Shown here: positions 18,670 through 26,455 of the stretch, piece by piece
Position numbering within the stretch: position 1 is the stretch's first letter
How the letters are laid out: each line of letters starts with the position of its first letter
Source of the DNA: Candidatus Poribacteria bacterium
GTDB taxonomy: Bacteria > Poribacteria > WGA-4E > UBA9662
Assembly (NCBI GenBank): GCA_012963885.1
Contig: DTUY01000084.1
Coordinates: 1-33,672 of the forward strand
Reading direction: 5' to 3'
Length of the DNA: 33,672 nucleotides
Made by a program: the position numbers and the translations under genes
The notes under the pieces: model-generated
Seen by the model: only the letters and a program-made list of their open reading frames with translations
Databases searched by the model: none
What the model was told of the DNA's origin: nothing

Positions 18670-20250
18670 ATGGATTATGGCATGACTGAAGGGGCAAAGG
18701 AGATGAAATTCGATCCGATTAAGCTGGAACTTTACAGGAATATCCTGAACTCGATTGCTGAAGAAATGGGAGTCGCGCTTTGCCGATCAGCCCTGTCAAC
18801 AAATATCAAGGAAAGACGGGATTTTTCTTGTGCTATATTCAATCGGCACGGAAAAATGATTGCACAGGCCGCCCATATTCCAGTGCATCTTGGATCAATG
18901 CCCCTCTCAGTTTTGTCAGTAATTGAGGACCTTGGGATGTCGAAAGGTGACATGGTTATTCTAAACGATCCATTCCGTGGTGGCACACATCTACCCGACA
19001 TTACACTGGTTGCACCAGTTTTCATTGAGGAAGAGACTCCAATTTTTTTTGTTGCCAATCGTGCTCATCATGCTGACGTTGGCGGAATAACACCAGGGTC
19101 AATGCCACTTTCAACCCATATAATTCAAGAAGGTATTCGCATTCCACCAATCAAGATTGTCGAAAATGACGAGATTCGGGGTGATGTGTTCGGTCTGCTG
19201 CTTTCTAATGTACGTACACCAGAGGAACGGCGTGGTGATTTGGAATCACAAATATCGACCAACCGGATCGGGAAACAACGACTCATTGAAACTTCAGAAA
19301 AATATGGTATTACTGAAGTCAGCGATTATATGAATCAACTCCAAGAGTATTCGGCTCGAGTAATGCGACAAATTCTCTGTCATCTCCCAGATGGTTCGTA
19401 CACCTTTTCGGATTTTCTCGATGACGATGGTATCGATAACCATCCTATTGAACTTTGTGTAAAGATAACCATTGATGGTACAGAGGCTATTATCGACTTC
19501 ACTGGGAGCGCTGATCAGGTCAAAGGAAGTATGAATGCAACATATGCTATTACAGTTTCCGCCGTGTTTTACGTTTTCCAGTGTCTTGCCTGTGGTGACA
19601 TACCATCAAATTCAGGGTGTCTTGATCCAATTGAAATCATTGCCCCAGCAGGTTCTATCGTAAACGCTCAATTTCCCGCAGCGGTGGCGGGAGGTAATGT
19701 CGAAACATCCCAACGGATTGTAGATGTCCTCCTTGGTGCATTAGCCAAGGCATGCCCGGATCGCATTCCAGCGGCAAGTTCTGGAACAATGAATAACCTA
19801 ACTATCGGCAATCAGAATTACACCTACTACGAGACAATTGGTGGTGGAATGGGGGCTAATCCAAATCGGGACGGTATTTCGGCCATCCAAACTCATATGA
19901 CCAATACACTCAATACACCAATTGAATCAATTGAAACATCTTATCCTTTGCAAGTTGAAAAATATAGAATTCGATCCAACAGTGGTGGAGCGGGAAGATT
20001 TCGTGGCGGTGACGGTATCGTTAGATCCTTCCGTCTGCTTTTGCCTGCGCAAGTCACAATTCTATCTGAACGGAGAAAGTTTGCCCCATATGGGCTCGAT
20101 GGTGGAGAATCAGGAGAGACTGGTCGCAATACACTAAAACGGAACAATCAAGATATCGAGCTTGACGGAAAAGTAAGCTTCACTGGAGATAACGAAGACG
20201 TTATCGAAATTAGAACACCAGGCGGAGGAGGATTTGGCGCTTTGAAGTAA
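18670..20250 (+). CDS. hyuB: HyuB/oxoprolinase-family hydantoinase B subunit, without HyuA
   Basis: A 526-residue member of the hydantoinase B/5-oxoprolinase C-subunit family, which hydrolyses cyclic amides with ATP when paired with HyuA. Family signatures are clear: [72 protein letters not shown] and the C-terminal [10 protein letters not shown]. The ATG at 18670 is chosen because GGGAGG (18658-18663) lies 6 nt upstream. A later ATG at 18703 has its AAAGGAG touching the start, and a longer start at 18568 adds atypical residues. No HyuA gene adjoins. Close to gltBD, a role making glutamate from 5-oxoproline is tempting but unproven; N-methylhydantoin or acetone-type substrates are alternatives. 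Confidence 0.88.
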   Translation: MDYGMTEGAKEMKFDPIKLELYRNILNSIAEEMGVALCRSALSTNIKERRDFSCAIFNRHGKMIAQAAHIPVHLGSMPLSVLSVIEDLGMSKGDMVILNDPFRGGTHLPDITLVAPVFIEEETPIFFVANRAHHADVGGITPGSMPLSTHIIQEGIRIPPIKIVENDEIRGDVFGLLLSNVRTPEERRGDLESQISTNRIGKQRLIETSEKYGITEVSDYMNQLQEYSARVMRQILCHLPDGSYTFSDFLDDDGIDNHPIELCVKITIDGTEAIIDFTGSADQVKGSMNATYAITVSAVFYVFQCLACGDIPSNSGCLDPIEIIAPAGSIVNAQFPAAVAGGNVETSQRIVDVLLGALAKACPDRIPAASSGTMNNLTIGNQNYTYYETIGGGMGANPNRDGISAIQTHMTNTLNTPIESIETSYPLQVEKYRIRSNSGGAGRFRGGDGIVRSFRLLLPAQVTILSERRKFAPYGLDGGESGETGRNTLKRNNQDIELDGKVSFTGDNEDVIEIRTPGGGGFGALK

Positions 20251-20296
20251 TTTTTTTTAGCCTCAACCTCCGTGTTACTATCTCCCAACTGACCAA

Positions 20297-20344
20297 AAAA
20301 TCGACGAACCGTCAGAACTGATACCTGACACCTTTGTCGATTTT
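20297..20344. terminator. Nested hairpin between convergent hyuB and DUF1080 genes
   Basis: AAAATCGAC (20297-20305) pairs perfectly with GTCGATTTT (20336-20344). Inside it, GTCAG (20311-20315) pairs with CTGAC (20325-20329) around a 9-nt loop. The outer arms supply A-rich and T-rich flanks on both strands, as expected for a bidirectional terminator between genes that run towards each other. It lies 46 nt after hyuB and just before the end of the minus-strand gene. A T8 run directly follows the hyuB stop. Confidence 0.55.
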
Positions 20345-20350
20345 CTTACG

Positions 20351-20884
20351 CTAATACTCACGAACGCGAATATTACGGAATGAAACCGGACCATGATCGC
20401 CCTGTAGCATCAATGGGCCTTTGGCCGGGTTATCATCACCCAGTTGCCCACCAGTTGGACCATTAATAGTAACATTATCATGAATTTTTTTGCCGTTTAG
20501 TGTTACTGTCAGTACCATTTCCTTGAGTGTAATATCCATAATTTGCCATTCACCCGCCGGGTTTGTGGCTTCTACGTCAGGACGTTTCTGGTTGTAAAGA
20601 GCGCCGTTCTCTGCAGGATAATCATAGGTTTTCCCCAAACTATCTAAAACTTGTAATTCGTAACGACCACGCAGGTAGATACCACTGTTACTCCCTTCAG
20701 GAAACAGATACTCAATGTGTAGGTCGAAGTCACCAAATTCATCCTCAGTAATAATATCAACAGCATGCTTTGTATTTTCAAGAATACCATTATGAGCAAC
20801 CCACGCATGCTCTTGATTGGTGTGACGCATTCGCCAACCACTTAAATCTTTACCATTAAAAATTTCGATCCATTTACTGTCCAT
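20351..20884 (-). CDS. DUF1080 (3-keto-disaccharide hydrolase-like) protein
   Basis: A 177-residue concanavalin-like beta-sandwich protein. Family features are WIEIFNGKDLSGW at the start, FGDFDLHIEYLFPEGSNSG in the middle, GIYLRGRYELQVLDS, the GALYNQ region and ending GPVSFRNIRVREY. Members have been linked to 3-keto-glycoside hydrolysis and are common in Planctomycetes and Poribacteria. The start at 20884 is chosen because GGGAG lies 6 nt upstream, whereas an extension to 20917 adds MLQIFVNWEII with no ribosome site. There is no signal peptide, so it should act in the cytoplasm, unlike many secreted relatives. Its substrate would fit products of the Gfo/Idh/MocA oxidoreductase coded nearby, but the two genes are on opposite strands. 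Confidence 0.88.
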   Translation of the reverse strand: MDSKWIEIFNGKDLSGWRMRHTNQEHAWVAHNGILENTKHAVDIITEDEFGDFDLHIEYLFPEGSNSGIYLRGRYELQVLDSLGKTYDYPAENGALYNQKRPDVEATNPAGEWQIMDITLKEMVLTVTLNGKKIHDNVTINGPTGGQLGDDNPAKGPLMLQGDHGPVSFRNIRVREY

Positions 20885-20934
20885 AATTATCTCCCAATTC
20901 ACAAATATTTGTAGCATTCTAAGACATTAAACAT

Positions 20935-20964
20935 ATTGTAATAGAATTGCTAGATAAAAAACAA
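20935..20964 (-). promoter_or_regulatory. Weak predicted promoter for the DUF1080 gene
   Basis: On the minus strand TTGTTT (complement of 20959-20964) is followed after 18 nt by TACAAT (complement of 20935-20940). The -10 matches 5/6 and the -35 only 3/6. It lies about 50 nt upstream of the ATG, a suitable distance. Confidence 0.35.
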
Positions 20965-21088
20965 GCGCGGATATCGTCAAAAATCAATTTACGATTTTCC
21001 AAAATTATACCTACAATAAAACACATGATACTGACTGTTGCCGTAATTTTTTCATGTCCTTAACCAGATATCACTGATAATCACATCC

Positions 21089-21804
21089 AAGTTGCAGGAA
21101 ATTAACCCGCGCCGGTTAGAGTTTCAAGGAGTATGAATTGCATTGAAAGAGTATTTAGAGTCCTTTTCTCTAGAATTCAGCCAAATTTTTGAGGCCGCGT
21201 TGACACGTCCAAATTGGAACACGATTGTAACTTAATTGGACTTGATCTTTTCCCACGAAGCATTGAACATTGAATCGGCTGTTACATCGACTTGAACCTG
21301 CCCCCGCAGTGTTCAGTTTGTTATGGGCAGAAGATAAAAGTCATTCCCTTGTGATTGCAGCTGTAAGCCAAATGATAAGATGAGCAAAAATGATCATTTT
21401 CGTTCTACGCTGCAGAAAGACAACTAGCGTGGTTTTGAGCCAAAATGTGCTCTCTTTGACAGTTGGTATTCTGGTTTAGACAACCTGAAAGCAATTGGCA
21501 ATATCGGATGGATGTGGCTGACCAGGTTGAAAATGAATAGTCTGCTTAACCCAGATGGTTTGGTCTAATTCAAATCAATCAACTACCAATTGGAGTCCTT
21601 GGCCTGACAGCTCATCTTAGAGGTTATGGTTAGGTCAAAATGTTCAATATAGTATCCACCAAACGATGCATTGAACGGGAAAAAGTCCGTTCCGACTAGG
21701 GACAACGGAATCATATTGGTTTGAAGTAAATAGGGGTTGTCCGCACCGCTGTCTGTGTATGCTTATTTAAATCTTTTTACCAATTATTTCCTGCTGCGCA
21801 ACTT
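21089..21804 (+). mobile_element. Decayed IS701/IS4-like insertion sequence
   Basis: The 941 nt between the two minus-strand genes have no intact gene but hold a broken transposase in three pieces (see the pseudogene). The ends are proposed from an imperfect inverted repeat. AAGTTGCAGGAAAT lies at 21089-21102. The right end, read on the minus strand from 21804 to 21786, gives AAGTTGC, then GCAGC as an extra block, then AGGAAAT. No target-site duplication is visible. The element separates two minus-strand genes that may once have been adjacent. From 20965 to 21088 and from 21805 to 21825 nothing else was seen. Confidence 0.7.
21143..21729 (+). pseudogene. Fragmented DDE transposase remnant (IS701-like)
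   Basis: Piece 1 (21143-21235) reads LKEYLESFSLEFSQIFEAAL then TRPNWNTIVT and a stop, like the N-terminus of IS701-type transposases. Piece 2 (21353-21568, same frame) reads DKMSKNDHFRSTLQKDN, an in-frame TAG at 21425, then RGFEPKCALFDSWYSGLDN and LKAIGNIGWMWLTRLK. The FDSWYS motif carries one of the catalytic aspartates. Piece 3 (21610-21729, shifted frame) reads AHLRGYG, a TAG, VKMFNIVSTKRCIE, then KVRSD, a TAG, and GQRNHIGLK. Compared with intact family members there are internal deletions, including the stretch expected to hold the catalytic Glu and YHRGLKQ. At least three internal stops plus a frameshift make it non-functional. Confidence 0.85.
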
Positions 21805-21825
21805 ATATTGATTTAGGAATCACAA

Positions 21826-22683
21826 CTACCCGTTAATCCAGCGGTGGTACTCATTTAAGATAATCTCTCGTGAACAACTTGGTCGATACACCATCCGAGC
21901 ATTAAAACCGTATTTAGTATTGACCTGATAATCAGGAATAATGAACTGGAAATCCCAAGCCGGGTTAGTAGTTTGATACTGGCTATTTGTTCCTCCACCA
22001 GATGGTGAATGGGTAATTCGGATACCTTCGTTACGATCAAACATCACAATCCAGATATGCTCATCGAACAGCCCATAAAACAAGGGAAGTTGGTAGAGCA
22101 TAGGCGAGAAGTTACGAAATAGCGCATCACCATAATCGTGGTTGAAGGTCAGTTGCATGTCATCACCAACATGGCAGACTGTGCTTTCGTCGTTGTGCCG
22201 TTGGGTACAGAGTTGCGCCCAGTGTGAGTTGTCGTTCTGAAAATAGATGCTTTTATCAAGCGGTGCATTAATATAACTAGCCCAGAACAACCCAATATAA
22301 CCACCTTCAAACACATGCTGGTGCGCCAAAAAACGGAAATTGATATCTATGTAATACGGTTCAACGAATTTGAAGAGGGTCCAACTTTCAAGGAAAAACG
22401 TAGGTGTAGGTGGCTGATACAGTTCGGCTTCACTATCCGATAGACGGCGAAACGTCATCGGCGCGTGACGCGGTTCAAAGAAGATTTCGGGTGAACCGTT
22501 GGTATGGCCGTCGAAAATATGTTCCAGATTCCAACCAGCGTAGGTTGGAACAAACAGGTTTCGTTGACTGGATTCGTGTGTCAGGTGCCAGATTCCATTG
22601 TAGCCAACACGGTGGTCGGCGTCTGCCGCATTATCTCCGACTATAGCGGTCAATTCACCAACTTTGAATGTGGCGGACTCCAT
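21826..22683 (-). CDS. Cytoplasmic protein of unknown function, beta-rich
   Basis: A 285-residue protein that I cannot assign to a named family. It is rich in Trp, Tyr, Phe and His. Its order suggests a beta-sandwich: HRVGYNGIWHLTHESSQRNLF early, then LEHIFDG, PRHAPMTFRRLSDSEAELYQ, a FEGGYIGLFWASYIN strand region, and PAWDFQFIIPDY near the end. This is reminiscent of galactose-mutarotase/PmoA-like carbohydrate folds, a weak impression only. No signal peptide or membrane segment is seen. AAAGGAG precedes the ATG. It is divergent from the PhyH gene and shares a promoter region with it, so a joint role in the sugar cluster is plausible. Confidence 0.7.
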   Translation of the reverse strand: MESATFKVGELTAIVGDNAADADHRVGYNGIWHLTHESSQRNLFVPTYAGWNLEHIFDGHTNGSPEIFFEPRHAPMTFRRLSDSEAELYQPPTPTFFLESWTLFKFVEPYYIDINFRFLAHQHVFEGGYIGLFWASYINAPLDKSIYFQNDNSHWAQLCTQRHNDESTVCHVGDDMQLTFNHDYGDALFRNFSPMLYQLPLFYGLFDEHIWIVMFDRNEGIRITHSPSGGGTNSQYQTTNPAWDFQFIIPDYQVNTKYGFNARMVYRPSCSREIILNEYHRWING

Positions 22684-22722
22684 GTCTTGTTTTCTCCTTT
22701 GCCTGATTCTCCGACTCCTCCG

Positions 22723-22731
22723 ATTATAGCA
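22723..22731 (-). promoter_or_regulatory. Extended -10 promoter for the unknown minus-strand gene
   Basis: The minus strand reads TGCTATAAT (complement of 22723-22731), a perfect -10 with the TGn extension. The -35 position is poor, as is common for extended -10 promoters. The expected transcription start near 22716 gives a leader of about 33 nt. Confidence 0.5.
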
Positions 22732-22763
22732 TCAACATGAAAAATTGGGGATAAATTTTCTCG

Positions 22764-22791
22764 TTGATTTATGCGATACAAAATGTATAAT
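22764..22791 (+). promoter_or_regulatory. Promoter at the head of the plus-strand catabolic cluster
   Basis: TTGATT (22764-22769), a 16-nt spacer and a perfect TATAAT (22786-22791). Transcription from about 22798 would give a leader of about 57 nt before the PhyH gene. It lies about 33 bp from the divergent extended -10 promoter, so one regulator could control both directions. Confidence 0.6.
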
Positions 22792-22854
22792 GTCGGTAGC
22801 CAAAATACGTTTTCCAGATTCAAGAACATTTGTACTGAACAAAGGAAACATCGC

Positions 22855-23694
22855 ATGAGCACATTCCATCTGACAGATCAGCAAGTAAGTTTTTTTCATA
22901 CATTTGGTTATCTCAGTTTCCCCGGGTTAATGACAGATTGTATTGAGGAGATTGAATCAGCCTTTGAAGCCCTATGGGCAGAAAACGGTGGTGGACACAA
23001 TGGTCAGCCACATGATGGTAAAGCCAGATCCTGTATAGCACAGTTTATTGGCCAAAGCGAGCGATTAAGCGCGTTGCTGGATGATCCACGTATTCTTGTT
23101 ATCGCCAAAACACTACTTGGCGATAACTTCAATTACATGGGTAGCGACGGCAATTACTACGTTGGTGATACCGGTTGGCATTCCGACGGATGGCACAAGG
23201 AGATATTGCACATCAAGATCGCCTTCTACCTTGATCCGCTGACTCGCGATACAGGTTGTCTCCGCGTAGTCCCAGGCAGTCACCTCCTCGGCGATAGCTA
23301 TGCCGATTCGCTCTCCCAAAAAACTCGTAAGAGTCAGGAGTTGTGGGGAATCAGTGGGCAACAGGTGCCAGCCACTGATTTTGAAACGCAGCCAGGCGAC
23401 GTGGTTTGCTTCAATCACAATATCAAGCATGCTACTTTTGGTGGTGGTACCCGTCGACGTATGTTTACCATGAACTGTTGTCAGCGTTACCCGGAAGACC
23501 GTCTGGAAGATTTTCGCAACTACATTAGTGGTGGCGCCCGGTTCTGGGTCGAGCGAGGATATGGTGAGGTGATGATTCGCACAGCTGGACCAAAACGGAT
23601 GCGGCATCTGGAACAGAAACTGGCTAACGACGGACATCTGGCCGAACTCTCCCGCCAAGCTCGTAACGCTATGTCAGAACCTTCGCGAGGATAA
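22855..23694 (+). CDS. Phytanoyl-CoA dioxygenase (PhyH) family protein
   Basis: A 279-residue non-heme Fe(II)/2-oxoglutarate-dependent dioxygenase. The iron ligands are placed at His109 and Asp111 (WHSDGWH) and His192 (NIKHATFGGG). Arg200-202 follow and would hold 2-oxoglutarate. Conserved PGSHLLG and the N-terminal FGYLSFPG also fit the family. The ATG at 22855 is preferred over 22771, which would begin inside the predicted promoter, and AAAGGAAA stands upstream. No signal peptide. The family hydroxylates lipids or many small molecules; in Poribacteria it is expanded and mostly uncharacterised. As first gene of the sugar cluster it may hydroxylate or oxidatively release a group from the substrate. 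Confidence 0.88.
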   Translation: MSTFHLTDQQVSFFHTFGYLSFPGLMTDCIEEIESAFEALWAENGGGHNGQPHDGKARSCIAQFIGQSERLSALLDDPRILVIAKTLLGDNFNYMGSDGNYYVGDTGWHSDGWHKEILHIKIAFYLDPLTRDTGCLRVVPGSHLLGDSYADSLSQKTRKSQELWGISGQQVPATDFETQPGDVVCFNHNIKHATFGGGTRRRMFTMNCCQRYPEDRLEDFRNYISGGARFWVERGYGEVMIRTAGPKRMRHLEQKLANDGHLAELSRQARNAMSEPSRG

Positions 23695-23755
23695 TCTTCA
23701 GATATATCACAAGTCATAATAAATTTTCAACTTTAGTAAAAGAAAGAAAGGAAGT

Positions 23756-24824
23756 ATGAAGCCTAAATTTCGGGTTGGCATCGTCGGCGCCGTATCCAGT
23801 TACAGCCTGCATTATGGCCAGACGCTTTGGGACATGCCGGGCATTGAGTTGGCCAGTTTGGCCTATCTGGGGCGAGACCCAAAATATATTAAACATTCGC
23901 TCAACCTGCCGTGGCTGGCTAAGTATCCGAAAACGCTCGAAAGTTACGCTGAAACATTCAAAACGCAGATCTACGAAACAGTAGATCATAATGGTTGCAA
24001 GTAGCAAACCGGACGCGGTTTGTATTTGTGCCGAAGACTATCTGCATCAGCACTACGCCTTACAAGCAGTCGCTAGCGGGATGCATGTGTTCCTGCCTAA
24101 ACCGTTTGCTCGTTCCAGTGAAGAAGCCGAGACCATGTTCAAGGCGGCAAATACGAATAATCTAGTGATGGTTGGAAGTTTACCTCATCGTTTCCAAGCT
24201 GCATCTGCTACTGCTCGTCAAGCAATCGACGATGATAAAATTGGATGTCCGGTTTCTGGTCACTTTTCCATCGCGCACCATCTCTCGCTAGGAGGTTGGA
24301 AGAGTGATCCTAGCATGGCCGCAGGGCCAGAACTGGAGGTTGGTTTCTACGCTTTTGATCTAATGCGGATGCTGATGAAAAGCGAACCGCAAACGATAAT
24401 GGGTATTGGTGTCAATCTCGACCATCATGGAATTCCTTACATCGATAACGGTAAATGTATTATCAAATGCCAAAACGGCGCCTTGGCGTCAATTGATCTC
24501 ATTTTTTCCATACACCAACCTTTTTCCGCTGCTCGAAAAATGCATGTAGTTGGTGATGAAGGGGCTTTAACGATAGAACCTGATCCGAACACTGATGGGG
24601 AGTGCGTCGCCATCTACAGACCAGATAGAATTGAGCGGCAGAAAATTCCCAAATGGGATCCCCACGCCAAGGAGTTAGGTGCCTGGATAGATCTCTGTCG
24701 GAACGGAGGAGATTCCACCAAATGGCAACAGGAAGGGTTGCGGACACTTGCGATGATTTCCGCTTACAAGCAAGCCTACCAAAACAACGAGATGTTAACC
24801 TTGGATCAGGAGGGAAAAAGTTAA
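23756..24824 (+). pseudogene. Gfo/Idh/MocA family oxidoreductase with one-base frameshift
   Basis: Two frames together form one oxidoreductase. Frame 1 from ATG 23756 gives 78 family residues ending ETVDH, then quickly stops at 24004. Frame 2 from 23991 gives 277 residues continuing MVASSKPDAVCICAEDYLHQ. Removing one A at 23990/23991 joins them into about 355 residues, a normal family length. The N-terminal Rossmann domain has GIVGAVSSYS in place of a classical GAGxx loop. The usual EKP is PKP (FLPKPFA), and the usual GxH of the catalytic site reads GFYAFDLM. So the protein may not be a standard dehydrogenase even if intact. The ribosome site AGGAAG precedes the start. Frame 2 has no ribosome site. 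An assembly or sequencing error in a homopolymer-like context is the main alternative. Confidence 0.8.
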
Positions 24825-25579
24825 TGGATTGGTACGGACATACTTTTGCATTCAAGGTTCGGGTGGATGTCGAGCATGTCGAAGCTCAAAGATATATCGG
24901 TGACTTTCGCATGACAAAGGTATCAGTGATCAACCTTCTGGATTTGCTGGATGAAATTAGTGTCAAGTTATCGTTTTGCGTACTGGGCATTACGGCTGAG
25001 TTTTATCCCAATCTCATCGCCGAAGTTATCGAGGCTGGACATGAGGTCTACGGACACAGTATGTATCACGAACCTGCCTTAGCCGAACGGCCATTAACTG
25101 AACAACGCCATGAAATGCGACGTATGCGGGAGGCTATTAAAAATGCTGGTGGGATTGACGTGCGCGGTGTTGGAATTCCTCATCACGGCATGGCAGACGA
25201 GAACACATTGCGTGCGATCGCAGAGGTGGGGATCGAGTACGTGGAATCAAGGTTTCAAGCTAAAAATTCAGTCCTCCCCAAATGGCGTTCCATCGATGGC
25301 ACAAATCTCAAAGTGATTGTGCCGGGCGACCAGAGTCGTGGTGCTTCAGATTACACCGACCGGCGTCCGTATTGGGCTCAGGTACACGAGGAAACATTCA
25401 GTCCAACCAATGCCAAAACCAAGTGGATGGCAAATATCGATTGGGCCAAAGAAAATGGAAGAATGGCACAGTTAGTCATCCATCCGTGGATGCTGATGGT
25501 CAACCCAGGCGAAGTCAAAGTAATAAAAGACCTGCTAATCTACGCCCGTGATCAAGGAGCTTGGATGGCAACCGTTTGA
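24824..25579 (+). CDS. NodB-like polysaccharide deacetylase family protein
   Basis: A 251-residue metal-dependent deacetylase of the NodB/CE4 type, which removes acetyl groups from N-acetylated sugars or related amides. Motif 1 is RVDVE (Asp15, Glu17), motif 2 is the metal-binding HSMYH (His78, His82), and motif 3 is RGVGIPHHG. VIHPWML near the end supplies a further conserved His. The ATG overlaps the preceding stop by one base (TAATG), with CAGGAGGG 9 nt upstream, so translation is coupled. A longer reading from 24653 would overlap the preceding gene. No signal peptide, so it would act on an imported, small substrate in the cytoplasm. Confidence 0.85.
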   Translation: MDWYGHTFAFKVRVDVEHVEAQRYIGDFRMTKVSVINLLDLLDEISVKLSFCVLGITAEFYPNLIAEVIEAGHEVYGHSMYHEPALAERPLTEQRHEMRRMREAIKNAGGIDVRGVGIPHHGMADENTLRAIAEVGIEYVESRFQAKNSVLPKWRSIDGTNLKVIVPGDQSRGASDYTDRRPYWAQVHEETFSPTNAKTKWMANIDWAKENGRMAQLVIHPWMLMVNPGEVKVIKDLLIYARDQGAWMATV

Positions 25580-25627
25580 AGGGTTAATTAATTTGACACA
25601 AGACTAACACCCTAAAAGGAGAAGCAT

Positions 25628-26407
25628 ATGAAACCAGGTTTTATGTCTTCGGTTTGCCCGAAGCAAACACTTTCTGAATTGATTGAAACGGCCAAAAAAT
25701 ACGGTTACCAGGGAATAGAGTTTCGGGTGGAATGGGACCATCAACACGGTATAGAGCTAAATGCTACCGACGAGGAACTTCAGCAGGCCAAGCAGCTGTT
25801 AACGGATAACGGTATCGTCGCCTCCTGTATTGCGACTGGTGTTCAGTTTAACTCAGGTAATCGTTCTGACCACCTTTCGCAGCGCGACTCACTTCAAAAG
25901 TATATTGGACTGGCAGCCAAGATGGATGTTCCGTACCTGAGAACTTTTAGTGATCCGGTTCCTGAAGAAGATGAAGTTGCCCGGAACGAAGTGTTGAATC
26001 TAGCTGCGGAATCTTATGCTTCCGTCGATGATTGGGCTAAACAACACGGCGTTCAGGTTTTGGTGGAAACACATACCAACATGCGGGCCCACTGGGCTAA
26101 GCAGATCTTAGATACAGCCAGTGCAGATAGTTTAAATATTCTGTGGGATGCTGGCCATCATTTGGGTCGGGGGCAATCGGTGGAGGAAGCGTATCCGTAC
26201 TTATGCGGACAGGTATCGCACCTACACTTTAGATCTAATCCCAGTAGTGAGACACTGACCGACGTTGACAATCAGCAGATCTTCAGCCTTTTAGCTGCTG
26301 ATAGGTTTACAGGGTTCTTCTCGCTGGAGGTGATAAATCCTGAAGATTCCGAGGCCGTTTTGAACCATCATATAGCCAAGTTCACCGAATTCATGAAGGG
26401 AATCTAA
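25628..26407 (+). CDS. Sugar phosphate isomerase/epimerase (AP endonuclease 2-like TIM barrel)
   Basis: A 259-residue TIM barrel of the xylose isomerase-like family that interconverts ketose and aldose sugars or epimerises them. The candidate divalent metal ligands sit at expected places: Glu147 (VLVETH), Asp174 (LWDAGHH), His198/His200 (HLHFR) and Glu234 (SLEVINP). The N-terminal GYQGIEFRVEWD also fits. AAAGGAG precedes the ATG. It lies 48 nt after the deacetylase, consistent with one operon. Its exact substrate cannot be named. Confidence 0.88.
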   Translation: MKPGFMSSVCPKQTLSELIETAKKYGYQGIEFRVEWDHQHGIELNATDEELQQAKQLLTDNGIVASCIATGVQFNSGNRSDHLSQRDSLQKYIGLAAKMDVPYLRTFSDPVPEEDEVARNEVLNLAAESYASVDDWAKQHGVQVLVETHTNMRAHWAKQILDTASADSLNILWDAGHHLGRGQSVEEAYPYLCGQVSHLHFRSNPSSETLTDVDNQQIFSLLAADRFTGFFSLEVINPEDSEAVLNHHIAKFTEFMKGI

Positions 26408-26455
26408 GTTGGCCAACCTGCAAGACCGCACGCACAACAGCAAAAGAGCATTGCA

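Noticed and set aside
23113-23658. 181-codon open frame on the minus strand
   Set aside because: It lies opposite the PhyH gene, whose iron and 2-oxoglutarate motifs are clear; the antisense translation resembles no family.
23985-24004. Programmed frameshifting to make the oxidoreductase
   Set aside because: There is no slippery heptamer, upstream Shine-Dalgarno-like stimulator or clear downstream structure; a simple one-base insertion or error explains it better.
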